Positions 22,270-32,305 of a DNA stretch of 64,000 bases are shown here, piece by piece. Position 1 is the first letter of the stretch. The number at the start of each line of letters is the position of its first letter. The position numbers were made by a program, and so were the translations under genes. Source of the DNA: Bathynomus jamesi. Taxonomy: Eukaryota > Arthropoda > Malacostraca > Isopoda > Cirolanidae. Where the stretch lies: contig JAJOZX010002572.1 in assembly GCA_023014485.1 (NCBI GenBank), positions 330,001 to 394,000 of the forward strand, given 5' to 3'. The notes beneath the pieces are model-generated. The model searched no databases. It was not told the DNA's origin and saw nothing but the letters and a program-made list of their open reading frames with translations.

Positions 22270-22570
22270 TCAATATATGGGAATGAATTCAGAATGGTTC
22301 CCTGAGGTTTTTTATGATACACACAGACCGTGCATGGAACAAGGAACTCTTCTAGGAAAATTAAATCCACTATAGTCCGAATAAGTAATGGTAAATGACA
22401 AATACTATAGTTTTTTCTTTTTCATGATGCTAGCCCGACGTGGGCAACGGGTCACTGGCAAAGAGGTCCCAAAAATATAGCTTCCCTCCTAGAAGAGTTC
22501 CTTGTTCCATGCACGGTCTGTGTGTATCATAAAAAACCTCAGGGAACCATTCTGAGTTCATTCCCATCAT
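22270..22570. repeat. Foldback repeat with GCATGGAACAAGG ends
   Basis: Arms about 22280-22350 and 22488-22567 are reverse complements (ATGATACACACAGACCG and beyond). The interior shares GCCCGACGTGGGCAACGGGT with 14115-14495. Confidence 0.8.
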
Positions 22571-22729
22571 GAAACGGACATGTTATGTGCCTTGAAAAGT
22601 GGACGCTCAATTCTGCCAGTTGACGTTTAAGTTTTGGTTTTTGGCTAAAAATAAAATATAATAGTTACCCCTTTTTCTTTGATGTATTCAATCTGACGTG
22701 AAGGCAGCCAGTCTTTTGCTTATATTGAG

Positions 22730-22986
22730 GTTCTAAATGTAGCTGGGCTAGGCTGCTTTAAACCCTAGATCCTGTCCCAAAGCTGGATCCTATCTGCTCT
22801 GCAGATAGCTGGTGAGGGAAGCTATATTTTTGGAACCTCTTTGCGAGTGACCCGTTGCCCACGTCGGGCTAGCATCATGAAAAGAAAAAACTATAGTATG
22901 TCATTTACCATTACTTATTCGGACTCTAGTGGATTTAATTTTCCTAGGAGAGTTCCTTGTTCCATGCACGGTCTGTGTGTATCATA
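22730..22986. repeat. Inverted neighbour copy of the foldback repeat
   Basis: Reverse-complement copy of the interior and one arm of 22270-22570, with the extra GATCCTGTCCCAAAGCTGG segment also present at 14300-14330. Confidence 0.75.
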
Positions 22987-23830
22987 TATATATATATTAT
23001 ATACTGTATATATATATTGGTGAGGGTGGCGGGAATTCCTTTCACTTTCCTTAGTTTTCATGATTACTCATGAAGCGATAGAGTAATTCTAATTACTGAC
23101 TAATTACTAAGTGGGTCACAGATTATTTGACACAACGCTTGTTTTTAAATCGTAAAAATGATTAAAATTAAAAAAAAGATATTTCTAAATTATGAATATA
23201 CGTGCATCAGCTTTGTTTTATTATTTCTCATATACGAAATGTCATCGACTTCTTAAGAGTCTGGTTCTGGAAGGATCACTTCTCATTTATTTTTATTCGC
23301 TCTCTCTTCCACGGTTCGCCAAAAGGGGATGGTCGAGGTGAGAATTCCAAATTTGGGGAAAGAGTTTCTCGATTTGGGAAAGAAGTGAAACCTAATTGCG
23401 GGTGAGAATTTCAAAGGAAGCAATTCTCAAATCGATCCACCCCGAATGAAGGATTTCCCACTTTATATAAGAATTTTTATGCAGAAAATGCCCCTCGAGC
23501 CAGCAATTGCTTTACGATCTTTTTATGCTCTTTTCCAAAACAGAGAACCCTGACTCAAATTTGAGATTCTCACTACGAAGTAATCGCTTTGGAGAATTTT
23601 ATTGTTGAATTTTCACTCGGATTCTCTCCTCTTTACTTTAAAATGTTCACTTTATCTTTAAATTTCTCTCCTTTCTTTCAACCTCTCTTCTTTGCTCTAA
23701 AATTTTCACTTGTCTTCAAAAATTTTCTTCCATCTTTAAACTTTCCTCCTTAAACAGACAGCCTCGAAAGAACCAGCCGGTCTCCTATTGTTTGGTGACC
23801 TTTGTATATTAGCCATTAGCTCTCAAATAA
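22987..23830. other. Unassigned stretch
   Basis: No gene recognised. About 23620-23760 is pyrimidine-rich with repeated CTCTCCT and TTCACTT motifs. A 67-residue frame at 23202 has no domain. Confidence 0.5.
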
Positions 23831-23855
23831 TATACAGTATATATATATATATATG

Positions 23856-23926
<71 letters not shown>
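23831..23926. repeat. (AT)n microsatellite
   Basis: About 95 bp with one TGTATGT interruption. Confidence 0.95.
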
Positions 23927-23928
<2 letters not shown>

Positions 23929-25936
23929 GTGTATTTCTTTCAATAAACAGCTTAAGTCTGTCAAATATTACCTCCATTACATCACTCTTAATTTGTTGTT
24001 TAAAAAGGTAAATTTAGTGACCTCGATTTTGTAGATAATCAAAAGTTACATCTATTTTTAAAATTATTTAATCCCTAATTTTTAAGCTTCATTAATATTT
24101 GTTTTCATAATATATATATACCTTTCACCCTTTCAAATGTTCCGTGCGATGATTCCTCATTTCACGAAGGTCAAGCTTGTTGCCCTTCCAGTGAAGTAAA
24201 GAGTTGTGTGCTTGGCCAGGTGTGTCCGGCTCATCCGGAATTGTTTTGAGTCAGGTGTCTATTCTTCTTTTGAAGATATCCACCGCGACACCTCTCGTGT
24301 TCCTTAGTTCCTTGGGCAGCTGGTTGAACAGCCATGGTCCTCTCATAACAAAACTACTTTTTTTCAGGGTTGAGGATGTTCCCTGTCTAACCTTTAATTT
24401 GGGAACACGACACATTCTTCTTTTTCTACTTTCCACTGTTGTTTTGGGGTATAGGGTTCAAAGTAAAATTGGGGACACGTTCCTGTATTATTTTCCAAGT
24501 GTAAATAATGGTGTACCTCTCTTCTTCTTTCGAGTGAATGTAGGTTTAATTCGCGTTACCTTCACGATAATTTAATTCTTTCCACCCATTGATTTTGGCT
24601 GTGAAACTTCTCTGAATCCCTGTTAGTTGACTAATGTCTTCTTTTTTGTATGGGGCTGTTAAGGCAGAACAGTATTCCAACTTGGATATGATCAGTGTTT
24701 TCAGTAGAGGAATCATTATATTCCTAGCCCTTCGTTTAAAGGTTCACAGTATTTGTCCAGTTATTCTTTTTGCTCTGTTTACCGCTATCTTATTTTGTGT
24801 TCCAAATTTCATATTATCAGTCATTACAACACCTAAATATTTTGCTTTAGAATTCCTCTGAATTTCTTGTCCATAGTATTCCATGGATTTTAGGTCCTCC
24901 CTTCTTCCGTACCTTAACAGTTGAAAATTTTCAGCGTTAAATTTCGTATTGCTTTCAGACCCATTGTAGATTCTGTTCATGTTTGTTTGTAGAGATTCTA
25001 CAGTATATCCTCTGGGTTTCTTATTTTCCAATTGATTTTTGTGTCATCGGCAAACGATGTTATTATGATTCTATATCCTCTGAGTTTCTTATTTTGCAAC
25101 TGATTTTTGTGTCATCGGCAAACGATGTTACTGTGCTGTCTCTGGTAACTTCCTCATCTATATCAGTTAGCATGATTATGAAGAGTGAGGGATCTAATAC
25201 TGTTCCTTGTGGTACTGAGCTAAGGGCTTCTGACTCTGATGAAGATATTCCTTGAAGTATAACGACTTGCTGCCACTCACTAAGGAAATTACAGTATATA
25301 TATATCTATTTTCCTACTTTTCCTGTTATTCCTATATATTTCACTTTATATGCTATGGTTCCACGATCACACTCGTTGAAAGCCTTGGCAAAGTCTGTGT
25401 ATATTACATCATATTTTTCATTACTTTCAAGTGCATCAATAATGTTGTTGTTGTGTTCCATTAGTTGTGATAGGCATGATCTGCCTGACCGAAACCCATA
25501 TTGGTTATCATTGAATTTTTTCAGAGTTCCCAAAAAGTCATAGATTCTTTCTCTCACTATTCTTTCAAATATTCTAGTGAGATGAGATGCAAGCAATACT
25601 GGTCTATAATTTATGGCTTCGGATTAATCGCCTTCTTTATATATTGGAACTATGTTCACTCTCTTCAGAATGCTCGGTATTTCTTTCGTGTTTGGTGATC
25701 GTCTCCATATCCAATATAAGAGCTTAGCGATTTCATTCTTGTAGTTTTTGATCAGTGTAGCATTCCATTTGTCCGGGCCTGCCGCCGAGTGTTTAGTTTC
25801 CCTGTTGCTTGTGTAATATCTGTTGTAAAGTCGAAGTCCGTCATACTTTCCCCTTGTAGTTCTTTCTTCAAAGAACGCGTTTCTATCGCATAGGGCCTAT
25901 TAGTTTATCAGTTTTGGCGATACTGAAAGATAATTC

Positions 25937-26529
25937 CGTGACCCGACAATTCAGCGCAGGACAATTCTGCGCCGACAATTCAGCGCAAAGACAATTCAGC
26001 GCAAAGACAATTCAGCGCAAAGACAATTCAGCGCAAGACAATTCAGCGCGAAAATACCAACAAAGAAGAAGAAAGAACAAATCCAGAGGGAAGAGAGGCT
26101 TGCAACTGTTAGGTTAGGTTAGGTTAGGTTAGGTTAGGTTTCTAGTTTTTGAAATAAAATCTTAATTTTAACAATTCTAACAAATTTTGTTTTTTTAAAT
26201 AAAATTTTAATAATTATACTCCTTTGAATTTTATCTCCGATTTGTCACTCCTTCGTTATGTCACTCCTTCGTTACGGTATTTATGTCACTCCTTTGTTAT
26301 GTCACTCCTTTGAAATGTCACTCCTTCGATACAGACCCAATTTAGCATATATATAAATATACAAATTTTTCTCTTTTTTATTTATTGCGATTTATTTTTA
26401 TTATTTTTAACTAAACTTTTAACTGTACTGACTTGCGCTGAATTGTCGGCGCTGAATTGTCTTGCGCTGAATTGTCTTTGCGCTGAATTGTCGGCGCTGA
26501 ATTGTCCTGCGCTGAATTGTCGGTGCTCC
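25937..26529. mobile_element. Foldback (FB/MULE-like) element in the LINE
   Basis: Inverted ends are built from short direct units: GACAATTCAGCGC repeated about six times on the left and its complement about six times on the right. A perfect 9-bp duplication AGATAATTC flanks it (25928-25936 and 26530-26538). Inside are an uninterrupted run of about six TTAGG units (26108-26141) and several GTCACTCCTTCGTTA repeats (26240-26330). 9-bp duplications and modular inverted ends are features of Drosophila FB and of Mutator-like elements. No transposase. Confidence 0.9.
26108..26141 (+). repeat. (TTAGG)n telomere-type array
   Basis: Six or so perfect TTAGG units inside the foldback element. TTAGG is the ancestral arthropod telomere repeat. 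Confidence 0.9.
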
Positions 26530-27480
26530 AGATAATTCATACTGAGTTCTTAATATTTCAAATACTTCTTTTAGATCATCGGATTAAACATTGTTTTAAT
26601 TTTTCAAAGGTCAGATAGTCGTGTGATTTTTCGACTTCCTTTTGGCAAAATTACAGAAGTACTTTGAATTAACCCTCATCGCTTCTATAGCGACATCGCT
26701 CTCTGTATGTTTCTCAGTTATCCTGCATGACGCAATCTACTGTATACTCTCCAGTTTATCGTTTAATATTTTTCTGATGTTGTCTTGTAGTTTCTTAATT
26801 TTACAGTCATTCTTTTTCTCTTGCGGAACATTGACCTCTTTTGTCTCTCGAACCTGCTTCTCTTTCCTCTTTGTTACATTTTCGGGTCATGGCTTTCCAC
26901 AATTTTCAAGGTCTTCTCCTCCAAGGTTATTATCATATCTTCCGTTGTTTTGCCCTTAAAGATGGTTTTCCGGTATATTGCTTCCATGCTGGATGCAATA
27001 CCGTCCCAGTTTATAGCTTTGGTCTTGGAGTGAAAATTAAAAATTTCGAATTTGCTTCTTTCTATAGTGCGTGTTCTTTCCTTTCCCGTTGCTTTTATAC
27101 TGGTTGTTATTTCAATAATGTTGTGATCTGATATTATAGTTGGGGATATTTCTGTTATCAATTAGGGTGTTGTTGTTTGTGAATACCAAATCTAGGCAGT
27201 TGTTTTTGTTTGTATTTTCCGTTATTTCTTGTGTTGACATAAATTCATCGGCTAAAGCTAGCAGCATTTTTGCCTGCTCCTGATCTTCCCGTGTGCCCCC
27301 CCTTGTCATGGTGTATACATATATTTCTACCGATCCTTTTATATTTCATAAATGGGAAATTAAACTCACCACAGAGAATAATATTTGGGGTTGGGGAATG
27401 TAGATCTTTCACCCAGTTCCTGTCCTCTGTCATGGTATCTGAGAATTTTATGGTTGCCGTGTTCGGGGAACTGTATATTG

Positions 27481-27703
27481 CAGTGGTGGCGAACCTATGG
27501 AACGCGTGCCCATTTTGGCACGCGATAAAATTTGCCTGGCACGCCTAAGCATAGAAATTGTTATCCAAACAATGAGTATAAAATAGTAGACTTAATGTTT
27601 TTAATTTGGTGTAATATATATAAACTTTGGTGGGCACGCGAATTTTTTTTATGGTTTACATGGTTTTTTTGGCACGCGACTGTGAAAAGGTTCGCCACCC
27701 GTA
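27481..27703. mobile_element. Non-autonomous hAT MITE in the LINE
   Basis: Starts CAGTGGTGGCGAACCTATGG, ends GGTTCGCCACCCGTA, flanked by a perfect 8-bp duplication GTATATTG (27473-27480 and 27704-27711). Several GGCACGCG motifs just inside each end. It interrupts the LINE endonuclease; the minus-strand frame is open across the joined flanks. Confidence 0.92.
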
Positions 27704-27809
27704 GTATATTGCAATTAGTACCTTATTAATTTTTAAATTTTTGCTGCTACTGATTGCACGTAGTTGTTTGAAGTATTTATAGCCATTTCTGCCCCATGTT
27801 TTTCGTGTA

Positions 27810-27839
27810 TGTATATATATATATATATATATATATACA

Positions 27840-27885
<46 letters not shown>
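27810..27885. repeat. (AT)n microsatellite
   Basis: Two AT blocks around CAGTG, at the LINE 5' boundary. Confidence 0.9.
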
Positions 27886-27954
27886 TATATAAAATTGGAT
27901 ATATAATTTAATGTACAGGGTGAACTGAAAATTCGGCTTTATGTGCACTCAGAA

Positions 27955-27989
<35 letters not shown>

Positions 27990-28009
27990 ATTATTTCACG
28001 AAAGTAACA

Positions 28010-28180
28010 CGTGAAAAATATTTATGATGAATAAAACCACGAAGGAAAGGAAACACAAAACGGTGCTCAAGCGCTTTCGTCTAATGACATCCTCAGGAAC
28101 ACTGAGGATGTCATTAGACGAAAGCGCTTGAGCACCGTTTTGTGTTTCCTTTCCTTCGTGGTTTTATTCATCATATATAT
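28010..28180. repeat. Mirrored repeat with CTGAGGAT...GAAAG hairpin
   Basis: Near-perfect inverted arms of about 70 bp meet at about 28098 (CCTCAGGAACACTGAGG). Each arm reads CTGAGGAT, stem GTC-ATTA-GAC, GAAAGCGCTTGAGC. Confidence 0.8.
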
Positions 28181-28191
28181 ATATATATATA

Positions 28192-28622
28192 TATGGAGTA
28201 TGCTTCTCATGCTCATGTGGGATGGTTCAACCCACACAGCCGTACTTGACCGGGTGGAATCAAAGGCTTTTCGTCTCATCAATTCCCTGCCTCTAACTGA
28301 CTGTCTTCAATCTCTCTCTCTTCGCCGCAGTGTTGCCTCACTCTCTTTTTACTATCGCTATCATAACGCACAATGCTCTTCTGAACTCTCTAACTGCATG
28401 CCTCCTCCTTTAAGGAGAACGCGCAGTACCAGACTTTCTACACTTTCTCATTCCTTTTCTGTCCAACTATCTAATGCAAGGGTTAATCGGTATTTCCAGT
28501 CTTTCATCTACTCAACCGGTCAACTCTGGAACAGTCTTCCTCAATCCATCTTTCCTCCTGTCTATGACCTCCCATTTTTCAAACGCAGTGTCTAGGCATC
28601 TCGACAACCCGGGACTTTGATT
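28192..28622 (+). pseudogene. LINE family 3, RT C-terminal fragment
   Basis: About 130 residues of a third non-LTR element: STHTAVLDRVESKAFRLINS, then LSLRRSVASLSFYYRY, then STGQLWNSLPQSIFPPVYD, ending FFKRSV. The motif QLWNSLP near the end is standard for ORF2 C-termini. The usual continuation after the last block is out of frame. 5' truncated. Confidence 0.85.
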
Positions 28623-28624
28623 TT

Positions 28625-29327
28625 GGCTCTCCCATATATATATATATATATATATAGACTATATATATGAAATATAAAGTTTGCAAACAGTTCGACAAAA
28701 TATTCAAAGAGAAATGTCTTTTTCTTTTAATATATGAACACTTTAAATATCTGATATCCAATTATTGTAATTTGAGACTATCTTACTATGACGTTAAAAA
28801 GCATAGAAATTTAACAGGTAAACTCGTTGAAATTGATTTCACTCATCAGCTTACGTAAGGAAATGGCGAAATAAATAAATTCTGGGAAGTTGAGATTAGA
28901 TAGGATGTTTGTAGAAACTTCATTTCCAATTGTTAATTACAATATAAACGCTTAATTAATTGTGGTTATAACGCTCGTATGTGCATTTTTTCGTCAAGTG
29001 TGTACACTATTTGCTTGTACATAAGAGGAGCTAATGAAGTACTTGGAGAAATACAGTTAGAAATGAAGCTTGTCTCATATTTATGGGAATTCAATTTCCA
29101 TTGTATAGTTTGATTTGCGTATAAAATCTCTGGGGAGTCCAGTGTGATACTGTAATGATGTATTTGATGGGGGAGAGGATTGCTCTTTAAATGGATGATG
29201 TTGATAGTATGTTAATTTTAACCGATAACTCTGGACGTAGTGAAAACAATACTACATTTGTATGTCATTTAATTTTAATTTTAAAATATTTAGCTCTTTA
29301 AATCCGTGTGACTTTTTCTGCTATCGA
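28625..29327. other. Unassigned AT-rich stretch
   Basis: A short (AT)n at 28633-28655, then AT-rich sequence without coding signal. Confidence 0.5.
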
Positions 29328-29917
29328 AGGGTGATCCAGAGAAATGGGACCCAAAAGAAACCCCTGTAACTCTTAAAGTATAAGTCCTTTTATAAAATCA
29401 TACGCATCATTCGAAAGAGGATAGTTACACGTTTGTACAGGATTGTATAGGTTTTGACAATACAAGACAAGATAAGATACAAAACAAAATAAAAGTGTTA
29501 GTTAAAACTAACCCTTCAAGATGACTGCATGGACTGTGGAACAGCTGCGTTTCATAACTGAGCAATATTATGAGCATGGAAGAAGTGTAGTTTCAGCTCA
29601 AAGATCTTTCAAGACAAATTTTCAGATGTCAAAATCACCTTCTAAGAGCTGAAACTGCACTTCTTCCATGCTCATAATATTGCTCAGTTATGAAACGCAG
29701 CTGTTCCACAGTCCATGCAGTCATCTTGAAGGGTTAGTTTTAACTAACACTTTTATTTTGTTTTGTATCTTATCTTGTCTTGTATTGTCAAAACCTATAC
29801 AATCCTGCACAAACTTGTAACTATCCTCTTTCGAATGATGCGTATGATTTTATAAAAGGACTTATACTTTAAGAGTTACAGGGGTTTCTTTTGGGTCCCA
29901 TTTCTCTGGATCACCCT
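29328..29917. mobile_element. Mirrored transposon keeping the transposase N-terminus
   Basis: A 590-bp palindrome with ends AGGGTGATCCAGAGAAATGG and complement, arms about 270 bp. From 29521 the + strand encodes MTAWTVEQLRFITEQYYEHG and on to SAQRSFKTNFQ. This is the N-terminal DUF4817-type helix-turn-helix of DD41D-like transposases. The right arm encodes the mirror image on the minus strand from 29724. Catalytic residues are absent. Confidence 0.85.
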
Positions 29918-30439
29918 ATAAGAAGGTTCGCGGGCATTTTATATGAATGACTCCAAGAGGATATTTTAATTAGCAATTTCTCATGTTCCAACAATTTTGA
30001 GTGGATAAATGAGTACAACAAGGAAATTGAAGTACACTTTGAGATTTTTTTAGTTTCAATAATATGACCAGAAGCCTCCATAGCCGTAAGGAAGCCGTAA
30101 GGAAAATCTTGATAACTTAGATTTCATATTCTGTACTGTACGTGACTTTTGAAATTTATTTTTCATCCAAGTAAAGAACATTAAGGCCATTTAAATTTAT
30201 TTACTCTGGCAAAAATATTACTACCAAATTTTGTTTGTGGCAATAATTATTTGTTTTGTTTTGCGGACATAATCATATAAAATGACTTTGTTGGATTTAG
30301 TAAAAGTTAAATTGAATTCGTAAGTGTCTGAATTTATAAAGTTTGTCTGAATTCATAAATGTCTGAATTTTGAAATTTGCTTTAGAAATTTTCTGTTCAT
30401 TTCATTTGTCAAAAGTGTCTAAATTATAATACGAATAAC
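29918..30439. other. Unassigned stretch
   Basis: AT-rich, with short repeated GTGTCTGAATT/GTCTGAATTCATAA phrases near 30325-30370; no gene. Confidence 0.5.
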
Positions 30440-30787
30440 CTTGGTTAACCTTGGTTTTGCTTCTGCCCGAACTGTTCATTCTAACGAAGGTCAAGCTTGT
30501 CACTCCACCTTACACCTACAGTTTAACGTGGAATCGAACCACGCTCCATCACGGGCGGTCAGAAGTTACAAAGTCCTCAACCGGAGTCGATCTCACGACC
30601 TCCCGATCAGAGCAGCCCAGCGTCTTAACCACTAGGCTACCCAGGGTTCCCCTTTATCTACCAACCAATTTTTATTGTGTGGAAGGATGAACAGCTGGGT
30701 TTTGCTGCGCGACGCCTGCCGTCACCGGGTCTCGATCCCTGGACCGATGGATTCGTAGTCAGCGATGCTAACCACTACACCAACGAG

Positions 30788-30790
<3 letters not shown>
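30440..30790 (-). mobile_element. tRNA-derived SINE, family A, full dimer
   Basis: Minus-strand head at 30790-30710, linker near 30690, complete second tRNA-like unit near 30650-30550, tail to 30440. Adjoins a GT/AT microsatellite on its head side. Confidence 0.9.

Positions 30791-30848
<58 letters not shown>
30787..30848. repeat. (GT)n-(AT)n microsatellite
   Basis: Short GT run then AT array. Confidence 0.95.
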
Positions 30849-30851
<3 letters not shown>

Positions 30852-31029
30852 TTCAATGGGCTCAGCGTTTATGTAGACAGTTGGGTTACGTAAATAAAGG
30901 TCAGGTTAGGTAAGATCAATTAAAGTTTAGTAAGCTTAAGAGAGGGGGGGGGATATTTCTTTAAATTAATGGGTATAGAAAATTCATGCACTCACGCGGT
31001 TCACTTGCTCGTTTTCCATTCTAAAAATG

Positions 31030-31285
31030 TATCACAAAATAAATGCAAAAAACTTCACTTTTTTCTACGTGAAGGTCAAACTATGAAAATAAAAACCCAC
31101 TCTAATAGACAGAGTTTATTTCCACACCAGTTTCGACGCCCACTGGCATCCTCCTCGGGTGGATACAGAAACACGAATGAATTCGTGGTTCTGTATCCAC
31201 CCGAGGAGGATGCCAGTGGGCGTCGAAACTGTTGTGGAAATAAACTCTGTCTATTAGAGTAGGTTTTTATTTTCGTATCACAAGA
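31030..31285. repeat. Mirrored repeat with CCGAGGAG...GAAAC hairpin
   Basis: Inverted arms of about 100 bp (AAAAACCCACTCTAATAGAC and complement) joined near 31168 by GAATGAATTC. Each arm contains CCGAGGAG, stem GATGCC-AGTG-GGCGTC, GAAAC. Related half copies are at 51775 and 55725. Confidence 0.8.
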
Positions 31286-31564
31286 TTTTCGGATTTTTTT
31301 TTCCTTGGGTGGGTTGGGAAATAGGAGTGGGGGGGGGGGTATGACAAGAGATTTCCGTTATCGGGAAGTGTTCGGTTTGTCCGTGGCAAGTGAAGCTTAC
31401 GAAGGAAAATTTACTTTCAATTTCGTTTATGAGGTGAATTCCGGAGAGTAATTTCTCTCCTTTTTCTCGTTTCGGTTTTGGATAAAAATGAACAGTTCAA
31501 AGGTTTTATTTGCAATATCATATCTCATTTCCAGTGATCGAGTTGTATTATAACTATAACCTAT

Positions 31565-31745
31565 GTGGGGGCTACTTTATGACCACGTCGCAACACCGAT
31601 TCCCGTCGATTAGCGAAGTTAAGCGACATTGGGTCTGGAAATTAGTTGGATGGGTGACCGATTTCTGCGTTCAGATGATGTAGCGGCCCGTGGTTCGGAT
31701 GCCGCGTAAAGCTGTACGTCTCCTTCGTGACATGAACCTTCCTAT
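31565..31745 (+). mobile_element. 5S rRNA-derived SINE, best copy
   Basis: GCGAAGTTAAGCGACATTGG at 31613-31632 and GTTGGATGGGTGACCG at 31645-31660 match the A-box and C-box regions of eukaryotic 5S rRNA, in correct order and spacing. The 5S 5' half is poor. A SINE body (GCGGCCCGTGGTTCGGATGC) and tail (CTTCGTGACATGAACCTT) follow where 5S would end, so it is a SINE3-like retroposon and not a 5S gene. Confidence 0.85.
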
Positions 31746-31793
31746 AACGCAGAAGGTAAACCAATTTCCAAAAAGCGATTATAAACAAATAAA

Positions 31794-31828
31794 TACACAC
31801 ACACACACACACACTTATATATATATAT

Positions 31829-31860
<32 letters not shown>

Positions 31861-31866
31861 GTGTGT
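31794..31866. repeat. (CA)n-(TA)n compound microsatellite
   Basis: Alternating CA and TA blocks. Confidence 0.95.
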
Positions 31867-31879
31867 ACACTAGGTGACT

Positions 31880-32300
31880 AGAGCACCCGCTGCGCCTTCC
31901 ACAGCAACCCCCCCCCCCTCCAAAAAAAAACAACACAACTTACGGAGGTGGGGTGGGGGAGGACTGGGAAGGGCGGGAATGTTACTAAAATCTTTCCCGG
32001 TTCTTCCTTAATGTTAAAACTAAATTTGGTGTAGATTACCCAAGTCATGTATAAACGAACATAGAACAGACAGACAGGCCCCTGTGTTTTGTATGAGGTG
32101 GAGGCCCCCTGTTCTCGTATGATAGCTATTTTACGCGTATGTAGATTACATGATGGATATTGATACGATATTGACAATGATATGCATTTGAAGCAATCCC
32201 AAAACATGTTCACAAGCCTATAATTAAATATTTTTTATTTCTACTTTCTTCACATGGACACGACTCAAGTGACAATCATTGAAAAAATAAAAACAAATAA
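31880..32300. other. Unassigned stretch before the hAT relic
   Basis: GGCCCCTGTGTTTTGTATGA and GTGGAGGCCCCCTG near 32075 resemble MITE ends, but no partner was found. The rest may be the non-coding end of the following hAT element. Confidence 0.4.
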
Positions 32301-32305
32301 AAAAT

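Larger units (their letters stand above)
24121..27810 (-). pseudogene. LINE family 1, endonuclease-RT copy with two nested insertions
   Basis: A jockey/CR1-group non-LTR retrotransposon read right to left. From about 27800 comes an APE-type endonuclease (NIILCGEFNFPF near 27390; CLDLVFTNNN near 27190; ISDHNIIEI near 27120). A basic linker covers about 26950-26600. The RT (25800-24950) has NYRPVLLASHLTRIFE, NQYGFRSGRSCLSQL, DVIYTDFAKAFNECD with the first catalytic Asp, and SFADDT with the second. The C-terminus matches 15149-16002, and the 3' UTR tail ends at 24121. Frameshifts and stops make it defective. A hAT MITE (27481-27703) and a foldback element (25937-26529) interrupt it; skipping each lets the frame continue. 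A tandem duplication of about 70 bp doubles the ADD motif (25042-25056 and 25112-25125). The 5' end is cut at an (AT)n array. Confidence 0.9.

Noticed and set aside
23202..23405. 67-residue frame in otherwise unique sequence
   Set aside because: No recognisable motif, no splice context and ordinary length for chance in this composition.
31600..31665. Functional 5S rRNA gene
   Set aside because: Only the internal promoter part is conserved and the 3' side continues into a repeated SINE body.
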